This document shows, in pieces, positions 7,055 to 14,751 of a DNA stretch of 64,000 nucleotides. A program made the translations under genes and the position numbers. Position 1 is the first letter of the stretch, and every line of letters starts with the position of its first letter. The stretch comes from Pseudarthrobacter phenanthrenivorans Sphe3 (GTDB taxonomy: Bacteria > Actinomycetota > Actinomycetes > Actinomycetales > Micrococcaceae), in the NCBI RefSeq assembly GCF_000189535.1, contig NC_015145.1, positions 868,001 through 932,000 on the forward strand, written 5' to 3'. The notes below the pieces were generated by a model. That model made no database searches, was not told the DNA's origin, and saw only the letters and a list, made by a program, of their open reading frames with translations.

Positions 7055-7933
7055 ATGGGACGCGTGACCCAGCGCCGCAAGGTGCACAAGTATCTACTGG
7101 ACGGCTCCCCGGGGGCCCTTGAATTTCCGGTCCGGTACCGGGAGGACGTATTGGCGGTGGAAGAACCGCTGGAGATCCGGCTGGGCAGCCTGTCCTTTTC
7201 GGTAACCATGCGGACTCCCGGCGACGACTTTGACCTGGTGGCCGGCTTCCTGGTGTCCGAGGGCGTGATCTGGGACGCCGGACAGCTTGTCTCGCTGCGG
7301 TTCTGCGCCGGCGAGGACGAAAACGGGGTGCAAACCTTCAATGTGGTGGAGGCCCAGCTGCGCCCGGACGTCGAGCTTCCCTCGATGGGCAGGCACGTCT
7401 ACACGTCCAGCTCATGCGGCATTTGCGGCACCGATTCCATTGAATCCGTCCGCAAATCATCACACTTCAGTCCTGCCGCCGATCCCCTGACCCTGTCCGC
7501 GGAGGCCCTCGCGTCGCTGCCGGACATCCTTCGGGAGTCCCAGCGGCTCTTTGACCATACCGGCGGCGTTCATGCTGCCGGACTCTTCCGGGTAGAGGAC
7601 GACGGCGGCGTGCAGCTTCTGTGCCTCAGGGAGGACGTGGGCAGGCACAACGCAGTGGACAAGGTGGTGGGGTGGGCCCTGCGCGAAGGCCTGCTGCCGC
7701 TGCGGGGGACGGTTCTCCAGGTTTCCGGCCGGGCATCCTTCGAGCTCGTCCAAAAAGCTGCGTTGGCCGGCATCCCGGTGCTGGCGGCCGTAAGCGCCCC
7801 GTCGAGCCTTGCCGTGGAACTCGCCGAGGCCAGCGGACTCACGCTGGCCGGATTCAGCAGGGGCACCAGCCTCAACGTCTATGCAGGTGAGGGAAGGATT
7901 TTGCGCCCGATAGCGGCAGCCCCGCCGTCGTAA
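7055..7933 (+). CDS. fdhD: Formate dehydrogenase accessory sulfurtransferase FdhD
   Basis: Moves sulfur from a cysteine desulfurase to the molybdenum cofactor before its insertion into formate dehydrogenase. At 292 residues it is the normal length. The cysteine loop SSSCGICGTDS (about 122-132) carries the two essential Cys residues. The REDVGRHNAVDKVVG motif (about 193-207) and SGRASFELVQKAA (about 224-236) are family hallmarks. The start ATG follows GGTGGGAC. It lies 80 nt after moeA in the same direction and is probably co-expressed with it. The formate dehydrogenase itself is not in the window. Confidence 0.95.
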   Translation: MGRVTQRRKVHKYLLDGSPGALEFPVRYREDVLAVEEPLEIRLGSLSFSVTMRTPGDDFDLVAGFLVSEGVIWDAGQLVSLRFCAGEDENGVQTFNVVEAQLRPDVELPSMGRHVYTSSSCGICGTDSIESVRKSSHFSPAADPLTLSAEALASLPDILRESQRLFDHTGGVHAAGLFRVEDDGGVQLLCLREDVGRHNAVDKVVGWALREGLLPLRGTVLQVSGRASFELVQKAALAGIPVLAAVSAPSSLAVELAEASGLTLAGFSRGTSLNVYAGEGRILRPIAAAPPS

Positions 7934-7971
7934 GTGCCCCGCCCTTAGTCCTCCGCGGGCGGAAAGCACGC

Positions 7972-7986
7972 GGTAAGCGTTTACGC
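7972..7986 (+). promoter_or_regulatory. LacI-type operator before the mannosidase gene
   Basis: GGTAAGCGTTTACGC is a near-palindrome of the GTAAACG(C)TTAC class bound by LacI/GalR sugar repressors. It lies about 90 nt before the alpha-mannosidase start. No LacI-family gene is in the window, so the repressor would be encoded elsewhere. Confidence 0.5.
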
Positions 7987-8074
7987 AAGGGTTGGTAAAC
8001 GGTCTTCCAGCGGGTAGATTTATCCATCGAATGGACACGATTGATCCAGTCCCAAGCGCTAAAGAGGGCCAACA

Positions 8075-11000
8075 TTGCATGACGACCGCCGGATCACGGA
8101 AGTCCGCCTCCACAGATTTGTGCGGGAGCGCATCGACGCTGCGGTCTACACCCGGACGCTGCCGCTGGCACTGACCAGCTGGGATGCCCCGGATGAACCT
8201 GTGCCGGCGCTGGAAGCCATGCGCCAGGATTTCCAGCCACAGGAGCACGGCGCCCCGTGGGGAAGGCCGTGGGGCACCAAGTGGCTCAGGCTGCAGGGCG
8301 AAGTTCCCGAAGGCTGGGGAACGGAACCGGACACCACCGTTGAAGTCATCGTGGACTTGGGTTTCACCGTTGAAATTCCTGGGTTCCAGTGCGAGGGCAT
8401 CGCTTGGCGGCCTGACGGCTCCATCATCAAGGCGGTTTCACCAAGGAACCAGTACATCCCGCTGAAGCTCCTGGGCGGCGGCATGGCTATCGACTTCTAT
8501 GTCGAAGCTGCCGCGAACCCCGACGTCGCGCAGGGATGGACCTTTGCCCCCACTCCCTACGGTGACAAATCCACCGCCGGGACAGCGCCCCAGTACCGCC
8601 TCGGCAGCATAGCCATCGCCGAGATGAACCGAACCGTCTGGGAACTCCAGCAGGACATCCGCACGCTGACCGGGCTGATGGCGGTGTTGCCCGTTGAGTT
8701 GCCCCGCCGTCATGAGATCCTCCGCGCCCTGGAACGCATGATGGACCGGATGGATCCGGACGACGTGCCCGGGACGGCGGCCGCGGGGCGCGAAGCCCTC
8801 GCGGAGGTGCTGTCCCGGCCTGCATACGCCTCAGCGCATCAGCTGGTGGCCACCGGCCACGCCCACATCGACTCCGCCTGGCTCTGGCCGGTCCGCGAAA
8901 CCATCCGTAAATGCGCCCGGACGTTCTCCAACGTCATAGCGCTGATGGACGAAGATCCGGGTTTCGTCTTCTCCTGCTCCTCCGCGCAGCAACTGGCCTG
9001 GATCAAGGAGTACTACCCCGAGCTCTTCAGCCGCATCCGGGAGAAGGTCCGTGCGGGGCAGTTCGTTCCGGTCGGCGGCATGTGGGTTGAATCCGACACC
9101 AACATGCCCGGTGGCGAGGCCATGGCCCGGCAGTTCCTGGAGGGCAAGGGCTTCTTCCTTGCCGAGTTCGGAATAGAGTGCCGGGAGGCATGGCTGCCGG
9201 ACTCCTTCGGCTACTCCGCGGCACTGCCGCAGATCGTGAAAGCTGCTGGAAGCCGGTGGTTCCTGACCCAGAAGATCTCCTGGAACCAGACCAACAGGAT
9301 GCCCCACCACACCTTCAACTGGGAGGGGATCGATGGTACCCGGCTCTTCACCCACTTCCCGCCGGTGGACACCTACAACTCAGAGTTGACCGGGCGCGAA
9401 CTGGCGCACGCGGAGCGGAACTACCGTGACCACGGCCGGGGGAGCATGTCCTTGGTGCCATTCGGTTATGGCGACGGCGGCGGCGGACCCACTCGGGAGA
9501 TGCTGGCCGCGGCGGCACGGGCGGCAGACCTTGAAGGTTCGCCCAAAGTCCGGATCGGTTCGGCGGAAAGCTTCTTCAGCGAAGCCGAGGATGATTACCC
9601 GGTCCTGCCGGTCTGGGTGGGGGAGATGTACCTCGAACTCCACCGTGGCACCTACACCAGCCAGGCGAAGACCAAGAAGGGGAACCGGCGCAGCGAACAC
9701 CTCCTGCGGGAGGCTGAGCTGTGGTGCGCCACCGCTGCCGTCCGTACTGGCGGCGCCTTTGCCTACCCCGCTGCTGAGCTCAAGCGGCTGTGGCGGCTGG
9801 TGCTGCTTCAACAGTTCCACGACATTCTTCCCGGCAGCTCCATCGCCTGGGTGCACCAGGATGCCGAGCGGAACTACGGGGCCATAAGTGATGCCCTGGA
9901 GCTGATCATCGGAGAGGCGGCCGCTGCAGCATTGGGCAGCGGTGAGCAGGCCTTCCTGTTGAATGCAGCGCCCCATGCCAGGGACGGGGTTCCGGCCCTG
10001 GCCGCGGGCCAGCCGGAAGCGTTCCACCAACCGGTTCATGCCACGGCACACGACGGGGGGTACATCCTGGATAACGGCGTCATCCGGGCAGTCCTGGACG
10101 CCGATGGGCTCCTTACCTCGCTGCTGGACCATGCAAGTGGCCGGGAAGCCATTGCCCCGGGCCAGCGCGGCAACCTGCTCGAGCTGCACCGCGACACGCC
10201 CAACGAGTGGGACGCGTGGGACATCGACGAGTTCTACCGCCGCAACGTCACCGCCCTGACCTCCGCAGACGCCGTGCGCCTGACCGGCGAAGGGGCCGAC
10301 GCCGCTGTGGTGGTGGAGCGCCTCGCGGGCGCCTCAGCCGTCACCCAACGCATCACCCTGGCTGCCGGCAGCCCCTCGCTCACCATCTCCACGTCAGTGG
10401 ACTGGAAGGAGCGCGAAAAACTGCTGAAACTTGGCTTCGCCCTGGATGTCCGGGCGGACAGGTCGGCATCCGAAACGCAGTTCGGGCACGTCTTCCGGCC
10501 CACGCACACCAACACCTCGTGGGAATCGGCGAAGTTCGAGATCTGTGCCCACCGCTGGATCCACGTAGCGGAGCCCGGGTATGGGGTGGCAATCTCCAAT
10601 GCATCCACCTACGGCCATGACGTCACCCGCAGCATCAGGGATTCCGACGGCGGTACCACCACCACGGTGCGCCTCTCGCTGCTGCGCGCGCCCAAGTTTC
10701 CCGATCCCGAAGCGGACCGCGGTGTGCACGAGTTCACGGTCACCGTCCGGCCGGGTGCCGGCATCGCCGAAGCCGTGGAGGAGGGCTACCGCACCAACCT
10801 TCCGCCCCGCGTGGTCCGCGGCGGGTCCGCGGTGGAGCCGCTCTTTTCCGTGACCAACCCGGCCCTGGTGGTTGAGGCAGTCAAGCTGGCGGAGGACGGG
10901 TCCGGAGATGTGATTGTCCGCCTGTACGAATCGCTGGGACAGCGTTCAGCAGGGCGCCTCAGCGGGAACTTCCCGGTACGGCGGGTCACTTCGGTGGACT

Positions 11001-11107
11001 TGCTGGAGCGCCCGGTGGAGGCTCCCGGCGTGGATGCGGGGGCGGATGGGGCAACACTGTTGCTGCGGCCCTTCCAGTTGGTGACCCTGAGGTTTTCCCG
11101 GGCGTAG
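8075..11107 (+). CDS. GH38 alpha-mannosidase
   Basis: Retaining glycoside hydrolase removing alpha-mannose from oligosaccharides or glycans. It has no signal peptide, so it is probably cytoplasmic. The 1010 residues match bacterial GH38 enzymes. An N-terminal beta domain of about 250 residues leads into the catalytic domain at VATGHAHIDSAWLWP, with zinc ligands H262 (H264 nearby) and D266. The nucleophile is D376 in WLPDSFGYSAALPQI. The helical bundle follows (FHDILPGSSIAWVHQDAE, about residues 587-604, with a further zinc His) and then the large C-terminal beta domains. The start is taken as TTG at 8075 after AGAGGG; an ATG 5 nt later is out of frame. A LacI-like operator upstream suggests induction by a mannoside. 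Confidence 0.92.
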   Translation: MHDDRRITEVRLHRFVRERIDAAVYTRTLPLALTSWDAPDEPVPALEAMRQDFQPQEHGAPWGRPWGTKWLRLQGEVPEGWGTEPDTTVEVIVDLGFTVEIPGFQCEGIAWRPDGSIIKAVSPRNQYIPLKLLGGGMAIDFYVEAAANPDVAQGWTFAPTPYGDKSTAGTAPQYRLGSIAIAEMNRTVWELQQDIRTLTGLMAVLPVELPRRHEILRALERMMDRMDPDDVPGTAAAGREALAEVLSRPAYASAHQLVATGHAHIDSAWLWPVRETIRKCARTFSNVIALMDEDPGFVFSCSSAQQLAWIKEYYPELFSRIREKVRAGQFVPVGGMWVESDTNMPGGEAMARQFLEGKGFFLAEFGIECREAWLPDSFGYSAALPQIVKAAGSRWFLTQKISWNQTNRMPHHTFNWEGIDGTRLFTHFPPVDTYNSELTGRELAHAERNYRDHGRGSMSLVPFGYGDGGGGPTREMLAAAARAADLEGSPKVRIGSAESFFSEAEDDYPVLPVWVGEMYLELHRGTYTSQAKTKKGNRRSEHLLREAELWCATAAVRTGGAFAYPAAELKRLWRLVLLQQFHDILPGSSIAWVHQDAERNYGAISDALELIIGEAAAAALGSGEQAFLLNAAPHARDGVPALAAGQPEAFHQPVHATAHDGGYILDNGVIRAVLDADGLLTSLLDHASGREAIAPGQRGNLLELHRDTPNEWDAWDIDEFYRRNVTALTSADAVRLTGEGADAAVVVERLAGASAVTQRITLAAGSPSLTISTSVDWKEREKLLKLGFALDVRADRSASETQFGHVFRPTHTNTSWESAKFEICAHRWIHVAEPGYGVAISNASTYGHDVTRSIRDSDGGTTTTVRLSLLRAPKFPDPEADRGVHEFTVTVRPGAGIAEAVEEGYRTNLPPRVVRGGSAVEPLFSVTNPALVVEAVKLAEDGSGDVIVRLYESLGQRSAGRLSGNFPVRRVTSVDLLERPVEAPGVDAGADGATLLLRPFQLVTLRFSRA

Positions 11108-11385
11108 GAGGACCTTCAGCGGGATCCCCTCCTGCTGCGGGGAGGTCCTGTCCAGTCCGTCCGGGCCTCGTTCACGAGGCCTTCCGAGATCCCTGGGTGG
11201 TCGCTTAAATAGGCTGAGTGGGGGCGGTCCCCAACGGCCGCCACCACTCATCCCCCCAATATGTGCAAAGGCCCCCGGAGCGGTAAACGTTCAAGAATTT
11301 ATCCCCGTTCGAAAACGCGCTGCGCTCCACCTTCACACATTCATGATTATTTCACATTCTAATGATTTTGTGAAAGGCAGCTTTG
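11108..11385. other. Intergenic region with hairpins between convergent genes
   Basis: No gene seen. Just after the mannosidase stop there is an AGGACCT...AGGTCCT repeat (11109-11148) enclosing CCCC/GGGG pairing, then GGCCTCG-TTCA-CGAGGCC (11164-11181); either could help end the mannosidase transcript, but U-tracts are weak. Nearer the minus-strand gene the DNA becomes AT-rich and holds TTTCACA...TGTGAAA with a 12-nt gap (around 11350-11375), which may stop the opposite transcript. Confidence 0.4.
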
Positions 11386-12123
11386 TTACTTTTCAGTAGA
11401 TGACCTTCTTATCGCCGGGCTCTTCCTGTTCCGAACCCTCGCTGCCCAAATCAGCGTCAGGCCAATGACGAAGCAAAGCACCGCCGTGTAGTTGACAACG
11501 AACTCAAGTGCGCCCCACGCGGGTGGCACCACAGGAAACAACAGCGTCAGGGTGATTGCCACCCCGCCCAACGCCAACAGGCCTGCGGCGACCCTTACGA
11601 GCAAGGGCAGGCGGCTCCGCACCGCCCGGACCATGGGAGGCAGCAGGGCCAGCGACACGAAGGCCGGGTAGGCCCGTCCGGCTGCGCCATAGTACTCCAC
11701 CAGGACGAAGTTCCGTTCATTCTTGGCAGACGTGGCGGACAGCCCGGCTGAGGAACCTGCCGTGTCCATCATGAAGAACAGCACCACCATCACCAGGGAC
11801 ACCACCAGGAGCACCAACATGCCGGTTTTTCCCGTGATCAGCCGGTAGGCTCCGTCTGCCCCGAAGCCGCGGCTGACACGGATACCCACGAAGTAGATCG
11901 CTGCGAAGATCACGAAGCGCAGGAGCAGGTTGGCCAGGTTGATTCCGCCCAACGCCTGGTCGATGGCTACGTAAGGGCCCTGGATGCTTAGCAGAATGGC
12001 CAAGGTCATGAGCCCAAAGATGTAGAACAGTGTCCTGTTCTCGCCGCGGATTGCACTGGGCACCCGGGCTGCAGCGACCAGGCCACAGATGGCCAGCGTC
12101 GACCACTGAAGTATTTCGATCAT
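11386..12123 (-). CDS. Multi-pass membrane protein of unknown function, paired with HTH gene
   Basis: I do not recognise this 245-residue family. About seven hydrophobic segments are visible (for example WSTLAICGLVAA near residue 7, LLRFVIFAAIYFVGI, MLVLLVVSLVMVVLFFM, and two near the C-terminus), with a basic tail RVRNRKSPAIRRSS. The start is ATG at 12123, 9 nt after GGGAGA, and it overlaps the stop of the upstream HTH gene (ATGA). The two must therefore be translated together, which suggests that the membrane protein works with, or is controlled by, the DNA-binding partner. No transporter or enzyme motif is visible. Confidence 0.7.
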   Translation of the reverse strand: MIEILQWSTLAICGLVAAARVPSAIRGENRTLFYIFGLMTLAILLSIQGPYVAIDQALGGINLANLLLRFVIFAAIYFVGIRVSRGFGADGAYRLITGKTGMLVLLVVSLVMVVLFFMMDTAGSSAGLSATSAKNERNFVLVEYYGAAGRAYPAFVSLALLPPMVRAVRSRLPLLVRVAAGLLALGGVAITLTLLFPVVPPAWGALEFVVNYTAVLCFVIGLTLIWAARVRNRKSPAIRRSSTEK

Positions 12124-12857
12124 CCCAGGTTCTCCCAAATCTTTTCCGTCTGCGCTTGGTCCTGCTCCTGGCGCCGCAGGACCTTGCCCAGTGCCTGAAG
12201 TCTGTCACCTGCGAGGGTAGTGAGCTCGCCGTCGGACAATTCATCCAGTGCGGCCTGCCGGGCGCCGGGCGGCCAGCCGGCTTCCTGCTCGGTGATCAAG
12301 CCCGTGGCCACCAGCCCGCCGGCGGGGCCCACCCCTGCGGCCAGGGAAGTGGCAATGGCCAGTTCCGGGGACAGCCGGTTTGCCGTCAACTGCGCGGAGT
12401 AATTCTGGGGTGCGATGCCCGTAGCCGCGGAAACGCGGTGCCGCAGCTCGCCGTCGTCGATGGCGTCCACCCAGTTCTTCACGGACGTGGCATGCGGTGC
12501 GGGGGAAAGCGGGGAAGGCTCAGTGGCAGCCCTGCCGGAGAGATCCAATGCGGGGCGGGCCAGCGCCGCCCGGAGGAGGTCGGCCGTGGAAATCTGGCTG
12601 ACCAGTTCGCAACGGCGCGGCGGAGGCTGGGGACTGGCCAGGTCGCTGTATGCCTCGAAGGTGGCCAGTGCAGTTACCGGATTGATGCCGTAGGCGCGGC
12701 TGATGCTGACCACGGTGGCCACCGCGACTTTCCCGCGGACCAGCTGCTGCGCCAGCGTGGTCCGCTTGATCCCGGAGATCCTGCAGACATCTGCCGTGCT
12801 GGCATTCGGCGCGATGCCTTGCAGCCAGCGCTGGAATGCCTTGGCGGGGAGGGTCAT
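12120..12857 (-). CDS. Helix-turn-helix protein, partner of the membrane protein
   Basis: A 245-residue protein with an N-terminal XRE-like helix-turn-helix (residues about 8-65: STADVCRISGIKRTTLAQQLVRG, then VVSISRAYGINPVTAL). The middle is Pro-rich (SPQPPPRRCELVSQ), and a second helical half includes WVDAIDDGELRHRVSAATGI and a GPAGGLVATGLIT stretch, which looks like a degenerate second binding domain. It is probably a regulator, function unknown. It is divergent from the ABC-F gene, sharing a 250-nt intergenic region. The downstream membrane gene overlaps it by 4 nt, so they form one operon. The pair resembles two-gene units seen repeatedly in Arthrobacter chromosomes, but I cannot name them. 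Confidence 0.75.
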   Translation of the reverse strand: MTLPAKAFQRWLQGIAPNASTADVCRISGIKRTTLAQQLVRGKVAVATVVSISRAYGINPVTALATFEAYSDLASPQPPPRRCELVSQISTADLLRAALARPALDLSGRAATEPSPLSPAPHATSVKNWVDAIDDGELRHRVSAATGIAPQNYSAQLTANRLSPELAIATSLAAGVGPAGGLVATGLITEQEAGWPPGARQAALDELSDGELTTLAGDRLQALGKVLRRQEQDQAQTEKIWENLG

Positions 12858-12941
12858 TGATGGCTCTCTGCAGAACGGGTACTTGACTTGATTTTAGCCT
12901 GCGCTCCTGCAGGCGATTTTACCGCCGGTGGTGTTTCGGCT

Positions 12942-13007
12942 ATGCTTGATGGTCGAGCCCGTTGGTCCGTACACCCCCCAAGTCCGGACCAGCGGGTTCT
13001 TTCATGT
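12942..13007 (+). promoter_or_regulatory. Possible attenuator before the ABC-F gene
   Basis: A long hairpin, GAGCCCGTTGGTCCG (12955-12969) with CGGACCAGCGGGTTC (12985-12999), loop of 15 nt, followed by TTTC. It has only G-U mismatches at two positions and lies about 100 nt before the ABC-F start. An ATG at 12942 opens an in-frame reading frame through the hairpin (MLDGRARWSVHPPSPD...), with a Pro run in the loop. Alternatively TATGCT at 12941 is a -10 box and the RNA starts just before the hairpin. Either way the structure could stop transcription unless ribosomes stall upstream, as known for ABC-F and erm leader regions. This is inference from layout. Confidence 0.5.
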
Positions 13008-13107
13008 CCTGCCGCCGGTGCCCCTGCTTTCCGGCGCCCGGCATGGCCACTGCCGGCCAGGTTCCGGCAGGAAACCCGTTGCGGGCGCAGCGGCGAAAGG
13101 ATGAACG

Positions 13108-14751
13108 ATGACTGCAACCCTCGTCGCCAAGGACGTCTCCGGCGGCCATGACCACAGGCAGCTCTTTTCGGGCCTTTCCCTGACAGTCGCCCCTGGGGAC
13201 GTGGTGGGCGTGGTGGGTGCCAACGGTGCAGGAAAATCCACGCTGCTGCGGCTCTTGGCCGGCGTGGACCAGCCTCAGGAAGGGGCAGTCCACCTTGCTC
13301 CGGCGGACGCCTTCGTGGGGTGGCTTCCGCAGGAACACGAACGCGTTCCAGGCGAAACCGTTGCCGGCTACATCGCCCGGCGGACGGGGTGCGCGCAGGC
13401 CACCCTTGACATGGAATCCACCGCAGAAGCCCTCGGTTCCGGCACGCCGGGAGCCGACGACGCTTACGCGCTGGCCTTCGACAGGTGGATGGCTTCCGGT
13501 GCTGCCGACCTGGAGGACAGGATTCCGGCTGTATTGGCGGACTTGGGGCTGGACACCGGCCCGGAGGCCGCCATGACCGGCCTCTCCGGCGGGCAGGCCG
13601 CACGGGTGGCGTTGGCGGCGCTGCTGCTGAGCCGGTTCGACGTGGTCCTGCTCGACGAACCCACCAATGACCTGGACCTGGAGGGCCTCGCCAAACTGGA
13701 GGACTTCGTCACCGGGTTGCGCGGTGGCGTGGTGCTGGTGAGCCATGACCGGGAGTTCCTGGCCCGTTGCGTCACCACCGTCGTAGAGCTGGACCTGGCG
13801 CAGAACACCGTGGCCGTGTACGACGGCGGCTATGACGCCTTCCTTGAGGAACGCGCGGTTGCGCGCCGGCATGCCCGCGAGAAGTACGACGAGTTCGCCG
13901 CCACCAAGGCGGATCTGGTCTCCCGGGCGCGGACGCAGCGCGAATGGAGTTCCCAAGGCGTCCGGAACGCCATGAAGAAGAGCCCGGACAATGACAAGAT
14001 CCGCCGCGCCGCCAGCACCGAGTCCTCCGAGAAGCAGGCCCAAAAGGTGCGGCAGATGGAGTCCCGGATAGCGCGGCTGGACGTGGTGGAGGAGCCTCGC
14101 AAGGAATGGCAGCTGCAGTTCTCCATCGGCAAGGCACCGCGCTCCAGCTCCGTAGTGGCCACGCTCCGCGACGCCGTGGTCCAGCAGGGTCATTTCACGC
14201 TTGGCCCCGTCAATCTTCAGCTCAATGCAGGGGAGCGGATAGGCATCACCGGTCCCAACGGTGCCGGAAAGTCCACCCTGTTGCGCCTGCTGTTGGGCGC
14301 CATCGAGCCGGCTTCCGGCAGTGCGGCCATGGGTGCCTCAGTGGCCATCGGTGAGATCGACCAGGCCCGCGGGCTGCTGGCCGGCCACCTGACCCTGGCA
14401 GACGCCGTCGAGGCCGTCCTGGTGGACCTGAACCCGGCAGAGGTCCGCACCCTCCTGGCAAAGTTCGGACTTAAGGCGGACCACACGGCCCGCACTGTTG
14501 AGTCCTTGTCTCCCGGCGAACGGACCCGGGCCGCCCTGGCCCTTCTCCAGGCCCGCGGCGTTAACCTCCTGGTCCTGGACGAGCCCACCAACCACCTGGA
14601 CCTTCCGGCCATCGAACAGCTGGAAGAGGCACTGGAAAGCTACGACGGCGCACTGCTGCTGGTCACCCATGACCGCAGGCTGCTGGAGAACGTGCGGCTG
14701 GATGTACGTTGGGTTGTTGAGAACGGCACGGTAGAGGAGCAGCAGCAATGA
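13108..14751 (+). CDS. ABC-F ribosome-protection type ATPase
   Basis: Soluble tandem-ATPase protein of the ABC-F family; members bind the ribosomal E site and either protect against antibiotics or regulate translation. At 547 residues it has two ABC domains with no membrane segments: Walker A GANGAGKST (about residue 39) and GPNGAGKST (about 386); signatures LSGGQAARVALAALLL and LSPGERTRAALALLQ; Walker B VVLLDEPTNDLDLE and LLVLDEPTNHLDLP. The linker between them (about 240-330) is charged (HAREKYDEFAATKADLVSRARTQ), as in this family. A resistance role is suggested by the upstream hairpin leader and by a drug-type ABC exporter that overlaps its stop codon. Which antibiotics are affected cannot be told. 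Confidence 0.88.
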   Translation: MTATLVAKDVSGGHDHRQLFSGLSLTVAPGDVVGVVGANGAGKSTLLRLLAGVDQPQEGAVHLAPADAFVGWLPQEHERVPGETVAGYIARRTGCAQATLDMESTAEALGSGTPGADDAYALAFDRWMASGAADLEDRIPAVLADLGLDTGPEAAMTGLSGGQAARVALAALLLSRFDVVLLDEPTNDLDLEGLAKLEDFVTGLRGGVVLVSHDREFLARCVTTVVELDLAQNTVAVYDGGYDAFLEERAVARRHAREKYDEFAATKADLVSRARTQREWSSQGVRNAMKKSPDNDKIRRAASTESSEKQAQKVRQMESRIARLDVVEEPRKEWQLQFSIGKAPRSSSVVATLRDAVVQQGHFTLGPVNLQLNAGERIGITGPNGAGKSTLLRLLLGAIEPASGSAAMGASVAIGEIDQARGLLAGHLTLADAVEAVLVDLNPAEVRTLLAKFGLKADHTARTVESLSPGERTRAALALLQARGVNLLVLDEPTNHLDLPAIEQLEEALESYDGALLLVTHDRRLLENVRLDVRWVVENGTVEEQQQ

